64,000 nt of DNA from Anaerolineae bacterium (GTDB lineage: Bacteria > Chloroflexota > Anaerolineae > Anaerolineales > Anaerolineaceae): positions 496,001 through 560,000 of the forward strand of contig JABUFD010000001.1 in assembly GCA_013314735.1 (NCBI GenBank), written 5' to 3'. The notes below the pieces were generated by a model. That model did no database searches and was not told the DNA's origin. It was given only the letters and a program-made list of their open reading frames with translations. The position numbers and the translations under genes were made by a program. This document shows, piece after piece, positions 14,487 through 24,054 of this stretch (position 1 is the first letter of the stretch; each line of letters begins with the position of its first letter).

Positions 14487-15318
14487 ACAAGTAGAAATTC
14501 CTGTAACTTACTTGCGGCCTGGCCGCGGACTTGCGGCTTTAAATTTGAGAGACCTGTGGATCTACCGCGAACTTGTATTTTTCATGATCTGGCGTGATGT
14601 CAAGGTCCGTTATAAACAGACATTGTTGGGTGCCACCTGGGCCATTCTGCAGCCAGTGGCGACCATGATCGTATTCAATATCTTTTTTGGAGAATTGGGG
14701 AAAATTCCTTCGGATGGGATACCGTATCCATTATTCAACTTTACTGCACTTTTGCCATGGCAGTTATTTTCAAAAGCTTTAAACGACGCAGCGCGATCGT
14801 TGGTGCAGAATAGGCATATGATCACGAAGGTCTACTTTCCACGGATGGTTTTGCCCATTGCTTCGGTTTTGTCCGGCCTGGTGGATTTTGGGATTGCTTT
14901 CGTCATTCTTATTGGCATGATGATCTTTTATAAAACCCCCTTTACATGGGCCATTCTAACAATTCCTTTGTTGTTGGTGTTGGCATTGACTTTTGCGTTG
15001 GGGATTGGATTATGGTTCGCATCTTTGAATGTTTTATACCGGGATGTGGCTTATGTGATGCCCTTCATTTCACAATTCTGGATGTTTATTTCACCTGTGA
15101 TTTACCCATCAAGCATGGTGCCTGAACAATTCCGTTTTCTATATTATCTGAACCCAATGACAGGTGTGATTGAAGGGTTTCGGTGGGCAATGCTGGGCAC
15201 ACAAACATCGTTCCCGGCATCGATGCTTATATCATCGATCGGAGTCACCATTGTTGTGCTGGTGAGTGGTTTGTTTTATTTCAGGCGAATGGAACGTCTG
15301 TTCGCGGATATGGTATAG
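14479..15318 (+). CDS. wzm: Polysaccharide ABC exporter permease (Wzm type)
   Basis: A 279-residue integral membrane protein of the ABC-2 family with six predicted helices. The early MIWRDVKVRYKQTLLGATWA segment is the amphipathic region and coupling motif seen in Wzm/TagG/KpsM permeases. It overlaps the regulator gene by 8 bases and precedes the matching ATPase by 12. With the Wzt-like partner it should export an undecaprenyl-linked polysaccharide across the cytoplasmic membrane. The gene symbol is used by analogy with O-antigen exporters; teichoic acid or capsule exporters have the same architecture. Confidence 0.92.
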   Translation: MNEQVEIPVTYLRPGRGLAALNLRDLWIYRELVFFMIWRDVKVRYKQTLLGATWAILQPVATMIVFNIFFGELGKIPSDGIPYPLFNFTALLPWQLFSKALNDAARSLVQNRHMITKVYFPRMVLPIASVLSGLVDFGIAFVILIGMMIFYKTPFTWAILTIPLLLVLALTFALGIGLWFASLNVLYRDVAYVMPFISQFWMFISPVIYPSSMVPEQFRFLYYLNPMTGVIEGFRWAMLGTQTSFPASMLISSIGVTIVVLVSGLFYFRRMERLFADMV

Positions 15319-15330
15319 GCTGGTGAATCA

Positions 15331-16599
15331 ATGAGTGGATCAACATCGAAGAATTCTGATATTGCCATCCGCGTGGAAGACATCGGGAAAATGTACCGAT
15401 TGGGTTCTTCCGTTCTGGCGTACCAGACCTTAAGAGAATCGCTTCCCGGCTGGTTGAAACGACAGTCGTCTGAAAAAGATGAGATTTTGTGGGCGCTGCG
15501 CCATGTTCATTTTGAAGTTAAGCGCGGTGAGGTGATCGGCATTATCGGGAAAAATGGCGCTGGCAAAAGCACTTTACTGAAAATCCTCGCCCGTGTGACC
15601 GAACCAAGTGAAGGGTATGCCGAAATCCACGGAAGAGTGGGATCACTGTTGGAAGTAGGAACTGGATTTCATCCTGAATTAACGGGACGCGAAAATATCT
15701 TTCTGAATGGCGCCATTCTGGGGATGCGGCGTGCAGAAATTACCGCGAAATTGGATGAAATCATTGACTTTTCAGAAGTGGAAAAGTTCATCGATACACC
15801 CATTAAACGCTATTCGAGCGGTATGCAAATGCGGCTGGCGTTTTCAGTGGCCGCCCACCTGGAACCGGAAATACTGGTGGTGGATGAGGTGTTGGCTGTC
15901 GGTGATGCAGATTTTCAACGGAAATGCCTGGGGAAGATGCAGGATGTTTCCCAACAAGGCCGGACAGTGTTGTTTGTAAGCCATAACATGTCTGCCATAC
16001 TTCGCCTGACGACTGAAACCCTGGTTGTTGATCACGGCAAGATCATCATGCGGGCTCCAACGGAACAGGCGGTTGATTATTATCTTTCACAGGGACATGC
16101 AGAAGAAGGTATCAAGCAATGGACGCCTGACGAAATCCCTGATGCTGCTGCGCCGTTCCGACCCATCTCGATATCGGTCCGGAATACCGGAAGCGCACCC
16201 TCTGATTCTGTTCGGTCCATCGATCCAATCGATATTGAAATTGCCTATGAATTGGAGGAATCTGTTAAGGGGCTTCGGGTTGGTTTTTACCTGATGAACA
16301 CCCGCGGTGAATATATTTCCACTTCTTTCGATACTGACGATCCTGCCAAGTTTGAGAGCATGGGGACACGGGAAAAAGGGATTTACCTCAGCAGGTGTAC
16401 GCTGCCGGCGGACCTGTTGAACGAAGGGCGATTTGTACTCGGTGTGAATGCCAGCTCATACCGCATCCGCCGTTATTTTCAAGATGAACAAGCTCTCACC
16501 TTTCATGTTGATGCATCCGGTGCCCCCGGTACGCATTGGGCAGAACAACGATTGGGCCCATTACGACCCAGGTTAGAATGGAGCATTGAAAAAGAATGA
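15331..16599 (+). CDS. wzt: Polysaccharide ABC exporter ATPase with Wzt-like C-terminal domain
   Basis: A 422-residue protein. The nucleotide-binding domain covers residues ~1-245 with Walker A GKNGAGKST, signature YSSGMQMRLAFS and Walker B EILVVDEVLAVGD, the form used in polysaccharide and teichoic-acid exporters. Residues ~265-422 form a separate beta-rich domain (PIDIEIAYELEESVKGLRVG and following) matching the position of the Wzt carbohydrate-binding domain that recognises the finished, capped chain. This means export is probably tied to a specific terminal modification, possibly added by the methyltransferase at 18240. It lies between Wzm and a capsule-type gene and overlaps the latter by 4 bases. 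Confidence 0.93.
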   Translation: MSGSTSKNSDIAIRVEDIGKMYRLGSSVLAYQTLRESLPGWLKRQSSEKDEILWALRHVHFEVKRGEVIGIIGKNGAGKSTLLKILARVTEPSEGYAEIHGRVGSLLEVGTGFHPELTGRENIFLNGAILGMRRAEITAKLDEIIDFSEVEKFIDTPIKRYSSGMQMRLAFSVAAHLEPEILVVDEVLAVGDADFQRKCLGKMQDVSQQGRTVLFVSHNMSAILRLTTETLVVDHGKIIMRAPTEQAVDYYLSQGHAEEGIKQWTPDEIPDAAAPFRPISISVRNTGSAPSDSVRSIDPIDIEIAYELEESVKGLRVGFYLMNTRGEYISTSFDTDDPAKFESMGTREKGIYLSRCTLPADLLNEGRFVLGVNASSYRIRRYFQDEQALTFHVDASGAPGTHWAEQRLGPLRPRLEWSIEKE

Positions 16600-18233
16600 C
16601 AACAGAATCTACACCCAACCGTGAAACAATCAAAAAAATTTTAGGATACATTCCCATGACGGCGGAGATGTACTATATGCTTCGCCAGCAGGGACGTCCG
16701 TTGCAAACCCGCTTTAACTTGTCTTCTCTGGAAAAGCATCTGGGAAAAATCATGGCAGAGGCAAAGTCGATTGCACCGATCATTCCGCCAGGCGACCGCA
16801 AAAAGATATTCATTTTTGCCTCACTGCATTACTGGATTGAGCACGCAGCCTTGATGGGAATAGCTCTTGCCACCCAGGGGCATGAGGTGACACTGGGTTT
16901 TACTCCATACGCCGATTGGCGTATGGAATTAAACCAGTTTGATGTACGCCAGCAAAATGTATACACCCGTCATGTACTTCAGCAGGCTGAACCGTTGCTA
17001 AAATCTGTTTCATTCCTGCGAAAAGCGGCACAATACCGTCAATTGCCTGATAGTGTTCTAGAGATGATTCATCAGGTTAGTGTATATGACACCCAGTACA
17101 CCATCCGGGATGAGAAGATTGACGAAGAGAGCGAACTGTTCAGGCTGCGGGAAAAGCGCAACACCCAGGTTGCGCGGGTGGCCGCCTGTTATTTTGATGA
17201 GAATCGTCCTGATGTTGTGATCGTTCCCAATGGAACCATCCAGGAAATGGGCGTTGTTTACCAGTATGCCCGGCACTTAGGCATTCCCGCCATGACGTAT
17301 GAATTCAGTGACAAGCGTGGTCATATGTGGCTTGCCCAGGATGACGAGGTGATGCGACAAAATACAACGAACCTGTGGGAAACGAGAAAAGACATCCCGC
17401 TGACGCAAAGCCAATTGAAGACTGTCACGAATTTGTTTTCAGCGAGGCAGAACGCAACGTTATGGGAAAATTTCTCCCGCCTGTGGCAAGGAAATGCGTC
17501 GGAAGGCGGAGAAGCCATTCGGGAGAAACTGGGTCTTGACCAGCGTCCGGTGGTCCTTTTGGCGACCAATGTTCTGGGTGACAGCCTGACGCTTGGGCGC
17601 AATTTGTTTTCCAAGACAATGGCGCAATGGGTGGCTCGAACGGTCCAATATTTTGTGGGACGCCCAGATGTGCAATTCATTGTGCGCATCCATCCGGGAG
17701 AGTTAATCACAGAGGGCCTGGCGATGGCTGATATCATCAGGGATGTGATCCCGGTTTTACCGGAACACATCCATATGATTGAGCCGGGTGAGAAAATAAA
17801 CACGTATGACATCGTAGAGATTGCCACTCTTGGGTTGGTTTTCACGACAACTGTCGGGTTGGAAATGGCGATGTGCGGGAAACCGGTCATCGTCGCCGGT
17901 GATACCCATTACCGTGGACGGGGATTTACGTTCGACCCGGACTCCTGGGTGAATTACTATAAAACTTTGGGGCGTATTCTGCAACGGCCGCAAGATCAAT
18001 GGCTGACGGAAGAACAGGTGGAACTGGCCTGGCGGTATGCTTACTCTTTCTTTTTCGAATATCCCCTACCATATCCATGGCACCTGGTAGGTGTGTGGGG
18101 TGATTATAAGGATATGTCACTGGCGGACATATTTTCGGAGAAAAACTACCAACTGTATCAGCCGACATTTGAGTATCTTGCAGGAAGAAAGATTGACTGG
18201 TCCAGGCGGATTACCGACCTTTCAGAAGGTTAA
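16596..18233 (+). CDS. Capsule or surface-carbohydrate biosynthesis protein (545 aa)
   Basis: A soluble 545-residue protein with a GT-B-like look. KIFIFASLHYWIEHAALMGIALATQGHEVT near residue 70 resembles the first Rossmann strand and helix, and the C-terminal half has VQFIVRIHPGEL and TTVGLEMAMCGKPVIVAGDTHYRGRGF, similar to the C-terminal motifs of capsule transferases of the KpsS/KpsC/LipB kind. It overlaps wzt by 4 bases (ATGA), so it is produced with the exporter and may add or process the lipid-proximal or terminal sugar. The family assignment is by motif resemblance only; the substrate is unknown. Confidence 0.65.
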   Translation: MTTESTPNRETIKKILGYIPMTAEMYYMLRQQGRPLQTRFNLSSLEKHLGKIMAEAKSIAPIIPPGDRKKIFIFASLHYWIEHAALMGIALATQGHEVTLGFTPYADWRMELNQFDVRQQNVYTRHVLQQAEPLLKSVSFLRKAAQYRQLPDSVLEMIHQVSVYDTQYTIRDEKIDEESELFRLREKRNTQVARVAACYFDENRPDVVIVPNGTIQEMGVVYQYARHLGIPAMTYEFSDKRGHMWLAQDDEVMRQNTTNLWETRKDIPLTQSQLKTVTNLFSARQNATLWENFSRLWQGNASEGGEAIREKLGLDQRPVVLLATNVLGDSLTLGRNLFSKTMAQWVARTVQYFVGRPDVQFIVRIHPGELITEGLAMADIIRDVIPVLPEHIHMIEPGEKINTYDIVEIATLGLVFTTTVGLEMAMCGKPVIVAGDTHYRGRGFTFDPDSWVNYYKTLGRILQRPQDQWLTEEQVELAWRYAYSFFFEYPLPYPWHLVGVWGDYKDMSLADIFSEKNYQLYQPTFEYLAGRKIDWSRRITDLSEG

Positions 18234-18239
18234 GCTCCT

Positions 18240-19130
18240 ATGAGTACTTCAGAAAAAAGAATTCAAGCGGATGTGCGGAATTTTTATGACCAGGTTGGCT
18301 GGCAGATGGAATCAGATGGCTTTTATCAGAATGCGGTCTATGAAGACTTGCGTCCGGTTTCACGCGAATATATTAACCGCTGTCACCTGCGGGTGAACCG
18401 TCATCTTGCGCCGCAAGGACGATTCCTGCTGGATGCTGGAAGCGGTCCAATCCAGTGGCCTGAATATTTAACTTATTCTGAAGGATACAAGTTCAGGGTT
18501 TGCGCCGATCTTTCGATCGAGGGTCTGAAGGAAGCGCGGAAAAGAATTGGTGATCATGGCTTGTTCGTGGTGGCTGATGTGGTACACCTGCCATTCAGTG
18601 ATGAGGCGTTTGACGGAATTGTTTCACTCCACACGATCCATCATGTGCCATCGGACGAAAAAAAGAACGCTTTCCTGTCAATTTATCGAACATTAAAATC
18701 CGGAAAGAAAGCAGTGGTGGTGAACGCCTGGCGAAAAACTGATTTCATGAATCGATGGATGTGGTTGATAAAGTTGAGCGACCGGGTGTTGTTTTTTGAT
18801 TTGGAAAAGGCTGTTCGAAAAATCCTCGGGAAACCCACAACCGGGCTGCGTTCAACACCAGAGCCAGCCTCCCGGACAGAAGTACAAAATATTCCCAGGG
18901 GTACCTATACCCAGCATGATCACTATGAGGCCTTTGTAGGGCAATATCGAGAATTGTTTGCTTTCGAGGTTTATCCTTGGCGGAGTGTGAGTGTGCGATT
19001 CCTGAGGGCATTAATCCATCCCTTCCTCTTTGGCAAATGGATTCTGCGTAGGATTTATTCACTGGAAGAAAAATACCCTGATCGGTATGGCCGTGAAGGT
19101 CAATATCCGATGATTGTGATTTCAAAATGA
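18240..19130 (+). CDS. SAM-dependent methyltransferase (class I)
   Basis: A 296-residue protein with a class I methyltransferase core. Motif I is FLLDAGSGPIQW near residue 64, the acidic end of strand 2 follows, and the post-motif block VSLHTIHHVPSDEKKNAF near 125 is typical of the Methyltransf_11 group. The C-terminal third is longer than the bare fold and may bind the acceptor. It starts six bases after the capsule-type gene. Because Wzt-type exporters often recognise a chain end that has been methylated, a role in capping the glycan is attractive, but it could also methylate a precursor sugar. Confidence 0.85.
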   Translation: MSTSEKRIQADVRNFYDQVGWQMESDGFYQNAVYEDLRPVSREYINRCHLRVNRHLAPQGRFLLDAGSGPIQWPEYLTYSEGYKFRVCADLSIEGLKEARKRIGDHGLFVVADVVHLPFSDEAFDGIVSLHTIHHVPSDEKKNAFLSIYRTLKSGKKAVVVNAWRKTDFMNRWMWLIKLSDRVLFFDLEKAVRKILGKPTTGLRSTPEPASRTEVQNIPRGTYTQHDHYEAFVGQYRELFAFEVYPWRSVSVRFLRALIHPFLFGKWILRRIYSLEEKYPDRYGREGQYPMIVISK

Positions 19131-20062
19131 TGGAAAAACCAAAGCTGCTCATTCCGGGAATCAGTGGTTTGTTGGGGCTAAACCTGGCATTTAGTGCTTT
19201 ACCACAATGGGAGGTTGTTGGTACAACCCATTCGCATCCACTCGCAGGGAGCGAATTTACAACAATCAACTGGCAGTATGACAAGGCGGGTGACGCGAAG
19301 CAACTTGTCGAGCAAGTGAAGCCGGCCCTTGTGATTAACTGTGCTGCCGTTGCCAGCCTCGATGCCGCAGAGCAAGCGCCTGAATTTGCCAGGCGATTAA
19401 ACACAGATTTCCCGGGAGAACTGGCTCTGGCCTGTCACAATTTAGGGATTCGTTTTGTACAGTTGTCAACTGATGCCGTATTTGACGGGCAGAAGGGCGA
19501 CTATACGGAGGAGGATCGGCCCAATCCCATCAACACCTATGCCCGTACCAAGCTCGCTGGGGAAGAGGCTGTCCTGACCTGCAATCCGGATGGGCTCATC
19601 GCGCGGGTGAATTTTTACGGATGGAGCTTAAGCGGACAGCGGAGTCTGTGTGAATTTTTCTACAACAATTTACGAGATGGAAATCACATCAGGGGAACGG
19701 TAGACCTGTTCTACAACCCCATGATGGCAAGCGACCTGGCAGACACATTATTGGAGATGGTTTCCCAAAAACTGTCTGGAATTTATCATGTTTCCACCGC
19801 TGAACAAATTTCCAAATACGAGTTCGGCTACCGCCTTGCCGACCAATTTGGCTTCGACTCCAGCGTGATCGAGAAAGCCTCGTGGAAAGACCTTGCGTTG
19901 GATGCAAAACGAGCCCCTAACCTGACCTTGAATGTCTCCAGGTTAATCAAAGCGCTGGGACATAACCTGCCGACTGTAGATGATGGATTAACCCGACTAC
20001 ATAAACAATTGCGGAATGGGTATCGTGACACAATCAGAAAACTCGCCATTGTGGTGAAGTAA
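19127..20062 (+). CDS. RmlD-like NAD(P)-dependent sugar reductase (SDR)
   Basis: A 311-residue extended short-chain dehydrogenase of the dTDP-4-dehydrorhamnose reductase group. The nucleotide fold opens with LLIPGISGLLGLNLAF (GxxGxxG-like), STDAVFDGQKGDY is the strand before the active site, and the catalytic YxxxK is in NTYARTKLAGEE near residue 138. The C-terminal RmlD substrate domain is present. It overlaps the methyltransferase stop by 4 bases. No rmlA, B or C genes are nearby, so it more likely makes another modified nucleotide sugar, perhaps in the pathway served by the adjacent NeuB-like synthase. Confidence 0.85.
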   Translation: MMEKPKLLIPGISGLLGLNLAFSALPQWEVVGTTHSHPLAGSEFTTINWQYDKAGDAKQLVEQVKPALVINCAAVASLDAAEQAPEFARRLNTDFPGELALACHNLGIRFVQLSTDAVFDGQKGDYTEEDRPNPINTYARTKLAGEEAVLTCNPDGLIARVNFYGWSLSGQRSLCEFFYNNLRDGNHIRGTVDLFYNPMMASDLADTLLEMVSQKLSGIYHVSTAEQISKYEFGYRLADQFGFDSSVIEKASWKDLALDAKRAPNLTLNVSRLIKALGHNLPTVDDGLTRLHKQLRNGYRDTIRKLAIVVK

Positions 20063-20086
20063 TAATGGTAAATCAATAGGAGTGTT

Positions 20087-21157
20087 ATGGAATTCAAAAT
20101 TGGCAAACACCGGGTGGGAGGGGAAAACCCAACATACTTTATTGCGGACATTGCCGCCAACCACGACGGGGATTTGAACCGGGCGAAGATGTTAATCCGG
20201 TTAGCAGCTGAGTGTGGTGCGAACGCCGCCAAATTTCAAAATTTTCGAGCGCCTGAAATTGTGTCTGATTATGGCTTTCGCCACCTGGGCGGCCAGCAAT
20301 CCCATCAGTCGGCATGGAAAAAGTCGGTTGTTGAGGTGTATGCTGATGCCTCGATCCCCTTTGAATGGACGCCCGAATTGAAGGCTGCCTGTGATGACGC
20401 GGGTATTGATTACTTCTCCTCGCCGTATGATTTTGATGCGATCGAGATGCTGGATTCCTTCGTGCCGGCATACAAAATTGGATCGGGTGATATCACATGG
20501 TTGGAGGTGATTGAGAAGATGGCGAAACGGGGGAAACCCGTAATCCTCGCAACGGGGGCTGCCAATATTGGTGATGTGCAACGAGCAGTCCATACCATTT
20601 ACAGGCACAACCTAAACCTCGTTCTGATGCAGTGCAACACCAATTACACTGCTGATCCAAAGAATTATGACCATATCCATCTGCGTGTACTCAATACATA
20701 TAAGGCGATGTTCCCGGAAGCCGTGTTGGGGTTATCAGACCATACTTATGGCCACGCAACGGTGCTGGGTGCGGTTGCCCTGGGAGCGCGGGTGGTGGAA
20801 AAGCATTTTACCGATGATAACAACCGTGTTGGACCGGATCATAAATTTGCAATGAATCCGACAACCTGGACTGATATGGTGGAAAACACACGTTTGCTGG
20901 AACGTGCACTTGGTGTGGCCGACAAATTTGTCACTGGTAATGAACAGGACACGGTCATCATTCAGCAACGTTGTCTCCGTGCCAAACGTGCCATCCATAA
21001 AGGAGAAACAATCACGCGTGAGATGATCTCGGTCCTGCGCCCGGCGACTCCTGGTGCCATCAAACCGTATGAGATTGAGGCAGTGATTGGTACTGCTGCG
21101 AGTGTAGATATTGCCGAAGGGCAAGAATTGTCCTGGACCTTGCTGGTTAATCCATAA
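20087..21157 (+). CDS. NeuB/SpsE-type nonulosonic acid synthase, copy 1
   Basis: A 356-residue enzyme that should condense phosphoenolpyruvate with a six-carbon N-acyl amino sugar to give a nine-carbon nonulosonic acid. The TIM-barrel part shows FIADIAANHDGDLNRAK near residue 18, CGANAAKFQNF near 43 and YKIGSGD near 128; the C-terminal ~65 residues form the SAF domain (CLRAKRAIHKGETIT). Start ATG 20087 follows AGGAG. It lies with a reductase, a GT4 and a SpsF-like cytidylyltransferase. A second, clearly different NeuB lies at 26501, so the two probably act on different sugars. Confidence 0.88.
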   Translation: MEFKIGKHRVGGENPTYFIADIAANHDGDLNRAKMLIRLAAECGANAAKFQNFRAPEIVSDYGFRHLGGQQSHQSAWKKSVVEVYADASIPFEWTPELKAACDDAGIDYFSSPYDFDAIEMLDSFVPAYKIGSGDITWLEVIEKMAKRGKPVILATGAANIGDVQRAVHTIYRHNLNLVLMQCNTNYTADPKNYDHIHLRVLNTYKAMFPEAVLGLSDHTYGHATVLGAVALGARVVEKHFTDDNNRVGPDHKFAMNPTTWTDMVENTRLLERALGVADKFVTGNEQDTVIIQQRCLRAKRAIHKGETITREMISVLRPATPGAIKPYEIEAVIGTAASVDIAEGQELSWTLLVNP

Positions 21158-21171
21158 CCGGAGCTGTTTGC

Positions 21172-22296
21172 ATGCGTGTGTTGTATTTCAGCCGCGATTA
21201 TACCTCCCACGACCACCGATTTCTGAATGCGTTGGCCGAAAGCGGGCATGAAATTTATTCGGCGCGCCTGGAACGGCGCGGATCCCCACTGGAAGACCGC
21301 CTGCTTCCGGCAAATGTGAAGCAGGTTGTTTGGGAAGGCGGCACGAAGCCGGTACCGCGCGGCGAATATCCACTGTATGCCCGGCATTTTCAGCATGTAT
21401 TAGAGCAGATCCGGCCGGATGTGGTTCATGCGGGACCCGTGCAGGATGCCGCGTTGGTTGCTGCCATGGCGGGAGCCGATCCATTGGTGACCATGTCATG
21501 GGGGTATGATATGCTGGTGGATGCGCGGAGCACGCAGGCACTGGAGGCGGACACGCGTTTCGTCATTCAGCGGAGCAGCATGATGGTTGTAGATTGCGAC
21601 GCCGTGAAAAATGCGGTGTCGGGTTTTGGGTTTGACATGCCCAGGGTTGTGCAATTCCCTTGGGGGGTTGACCTGAACCACTTTCAGCCTGAATCCCTTC
21701 GTATCTGCCGGAAGCAGTTTGGTTGGCCAGAGGAGCGTTTTGTGGTTCTCTCCCTGCGTGCCTGGGAACCTATTTATGATGTGGCTACGATTGTGGAAGG
21801 CTTTATCCAGGCAGTCCGGGTAGACCCATCCCTGTACCTGGTCCTGTTAGGGGGGGGCAGCCAGCGTGATCAATTGCAACAACGGCTGACGGAAGCGGGG
21901 GTGATGAAAACGGTACTGTTTGGTGGGAGAATTGCTTATCAGCAATTGCCGTGTTACTACCAGGCGGCCGATCTTTACGCAAGCGCATCCCTTACAGATG
22001 GATCTTCAGTTTCGTTGTTGGAAGCTTTTGCCTGCGGTACCCCCGCCCTTGTTTCTGATATCCCCGGCAACCGTGAATGGTTGGATGAGGGTGGTGAAGG
22101 ATGGTTCTTCCCGGTTGGCGATGCCGATATGGTGGAAGAGAAAATTCTGCTTGCTGCCGGGAACAGGTCACAACTGCCAAATATGGGACATCTCGCGAGG
22201 AAACGTGTTGAGCGCTATGCAAATTGGAAAGAGAACTTCCCGAAATTGATTGAGGCATATGAAATGGCCATACAGTATCAAAGGAGCCTGCCATGA
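21172..22296 (+). CDS. Glycosyltransferase family 4
   Basis: A 374-residue GT-B enzyme that opens MRVLYFSRDYTSHDHRFLNA and carries the donor-side motif LTDGSSVSLLEAFACGTPAL near residue 276, with the EX7E-like spacing. VVLSLRAWEPIYDVATIVEGF near residue 188 is the linker and first strand of the C-terminal domain. It begins 14 bases after NeuB copy 1 and overlaps the spsF-like gene by 4 bases. It likely transfers one sugar to the exported glycan; the substrate cannot be inferred. Confidence 0.88.
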   Translation: MRVLYFSRDYTSHDHRFLNALAESGHEIYSARLERRGSPLEDRLLPANVKQVVWEGGTKPVPRGEYPLYARHFQHVLEQIRPDVVHAGPVQDAALVAAMAGADPLVTMSWGYDMLVDARSTQALEADTRFVIQRSSMMVVDCDAVKNAVSGFGFDMPRVVQFPWGVDLNHFQPESLRICRKQFGWPEERFVVLSLRAWEPIYDVATIVEGFIQAVRVDPSLYLVLLGGGSQRDQLQQRLTEAGVMKTVLFGGRIAYQQLPCYYQAADLYASASLTDGSSVSLLEAFACGTPALVSDIPGNREWLDEGGEGWFFPVGDADMVEEKILLAAGNRSQLPNMGHLARKRVERYANWKENFPKLIEAYEMAIQYQRSLP

Positions 22297-23102
22297 CTGT
22301 TCCAAAAACCAATGACCGGATTGTGTGTATTATCCAGGGCCGCATGGGCAGCAGTCGCCTGCCGGGGAAAGTACTGCGCGAGATTGGCGGATTGCCGATG
22401 CTGGGCTGGATGATTGAGCGCATGCAGATGAGCCGCCTGGTAGATGAAACCTGGGTGGCGACCACTACCAGCACGGCTGATGATCCGATTGCAGCGTATT
22501 GTCATTCGATAAAAATTCCTTGTTTCCGCGGTAGTGAATACGATGTGCTGGACCGTTTTTACCAGACCGCCCTGCGCGCGAGGGCGGATGTGGTTGTAAG
22601 GCTGACGGCGGATTGCCCTTTTATTGATCCCGAACTGGTCGATGATGTGATTGAGGGCTTGTATCTGCAGGATTCGGATTTCTGTGCCAATCGGCTGCCG
22701 CCGCCATTTCACCGTACTTTTCCGATCGGGTTGGATGCCGAGGCTGTGCGTTTCCCGGCGTTGGAACGGGCCTGGCGTGAGGCTGAAACCCAGTATGAGC
22801 GCGAACATGTGATGCCCTATTTTTATGATGACCCTGACCGTTTCAGTGTGACCTTGCTGCACAGCGATGAGGATTTTGGCCAGTATCGCTGGACGGTGGA
22901 TACACCGGAAGATCTGGCGTTGCTCCAGGCGATGGCTGTGTCTTTCAACGGAAAACGCGATTTTTCCTGGTACGAGGTGGTGGAGATGTACCAGCGCCAC
23001 CCTGAATGGCAGTCTATCAATGCCGGCATTCACCATAAAACATTTTTCGATGTCGATGACCGTGCCAACAACGCGGGCGGAGCAGGGACTGTTGATGCAT
23101 AA
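22293..23102 (+). CDS. spsF: SpsF-type cytidylyltransferase
   Basis: A 269-residue nucleotidyltransferase of the acylneuraminate cytidylyltransferase family. IIQGRMGSSRLPGKVLREI near residue 12 is the CTP-binding loop, and CFRGSEYDVLDRFYQTA and VRLTADCPFIDPELVDD are the following family blocks. SpsF proteins usually accompany SpsE (NeuB-like) synthases, as here two genes upstream, and activate a nonulosonic acid or related sugar to its CMP form. AAAGGAG precedes the ATG at 22293. It overlaps the glycosyltransferases on both sides. Confidence 0.88.
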   Translation: MTVPKTNDRIVCIIQGRMGSSRLPGKVLREIGGLPMLGWMIERMQMSRLVDETWVATTTSTADDPIAAYCHSIKIPCFRGSEYDVLDRFYQTALRARADVVVRLTADCPFIDPELVDDVIEGLYLQDSDFCANRLPPPFHRTFPIGLDAEAVRFPALERAWREAETQYEREHVMPYFYDDPDRFSVTLLHSDEDFGQYRWTVDTPEDLALLQAMAVSFNGKRDFSWYEVVEMYQRHPEWQSINAGIHHKTFFDVDDRANNAGGAGTVDA

Positions 23103-24051
23103 GATCACCGTTTTTACTTCACCAAAACCATTTACCAAAAGCGCGCATATCAACATGATCCAGCGGAATGCGATTGGGTCCTGGGCACACCTCGGCGGCG
23201 ATGTTGTGGCAATGGTCATCGGAGATGAAGAGGGTACAGCGGAGACTGCTGCCGATTTTGGCATTCTGCATGCCAGAGACGTACGCTGCAATTCTTTAGG
23301 AACGCCCTACATCCCGGCCATGGTTGAACTTGCCCGGCAGCAGACCGACAGCGATATTCTTGCTTTTGTGAACGCCGATGTCATTTTGACCCAAAAATTT
23401 GTCGAAGAAGTGCAACGTGTAGCCGCCAGGTTGGATCAATTTTTGCTTGTCGGACAGCGCTATGACCTGAAGGTCAACGCGCCATTGGATTTTTCAACAG
23501 ATTGGCAAAAAGAGATTCTGGCCTTGAATATGAAACATGGCAGGCTGCACGGGCCTTCAGGGAGTGATTACTTTGTCTTCCCCCGCACCTGTTACACCCA
23601 TATTCCCGAATTGGTGATCGGCCGGGCGGGTTGGGATAACTGGATGATCTATGAGGCGCGGCAACGAGGATGGAAAACCATCGACTGTACCGCATCCATC
23701 CCGGTCATCCACCAGAACCATGATTACAGCCACCTGCCAGGCGGACAGATACATTTCAGGCTGCCCGAATCCAATGAAAATGTCAAAGCCGCCGGCGGAT
23801 TCCTGCACATCTTTCCACTGACGGACGCCGATTATTTTTTATCTGAGGGCGCTATCGAACGGCGGAAAACCACTTGGAAAAATTTCTGGCGCGAGATCGA
23901 GATTCTACCACTGGTACGTTGGCACTCGGACGCAATCGGCAAGGTGTTCTTTTATCTCGCCCACCCCAAACGAGGGTGGGCGGCACTCATCGGCTGGGTT
24001 CAGCGCCGAGCAGCAAAGTGGTTCCATTTGGGTGAACCGGAGGGTAAATAA
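23095..24051 (+). CDS. GT2-like glycosyltransferase or related protein
   Basis: A 318-residue protein starting MHKITVFTSPKPFTKSAHIN at 23095, overlapping the spsF stop by 8 bases. The fold looks like a GT-A glycosyltransferase: a strand-helix start, DILAFVNADVILTQKF near residue 90 at the place of the DXD metal site (here NAD), and a C-terminal block HQNHDYSHLPGG. A longer frame runs upstream inside spsF but in another phase, with no start signal. It forms a chain of overlapping glycan genes. It may be a nonstandard GT2 enzyme; catalytic activity is not certain because a canonical DXD is not visible. Confidence 0.7.
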   Translation: MHKITVFTSPKPFTKSAHINMIQRNAIGSWAHLGGDVVAMVIGDEEGTAETAADFGILHARDVRCNSLGTPYIPAMVELARQQTDSDILAFVNADVILTQKFVEEVQRVAARLDQFLLVGQRYDLKVNAPLDFSTDWQKEILALNMKHGRLHGPSGSDYFVFPRTCYTHIPELVIGRAGWDNWMIYEARQRGWKTIDCTASIPVIHQNHDYSHLPGGQIHFRLPESNENVKAAGGFLHIFPLTDADYFLSEGAIERRKTTWKNFWREIEILPLVRWHSDAIGKVFFYLAHPKRGWAALIGWVQRRAAKWFHLGEPEGK

Positions 24052-24054
24052 ACC

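Noticed and set aside
22867-23094. Upstream extension of the GT2-like gene at 23095
   Set aside because: This part lies inside spsF in another phase and has no coding character; the start at 23095 gives the short overlap usual in this locus.
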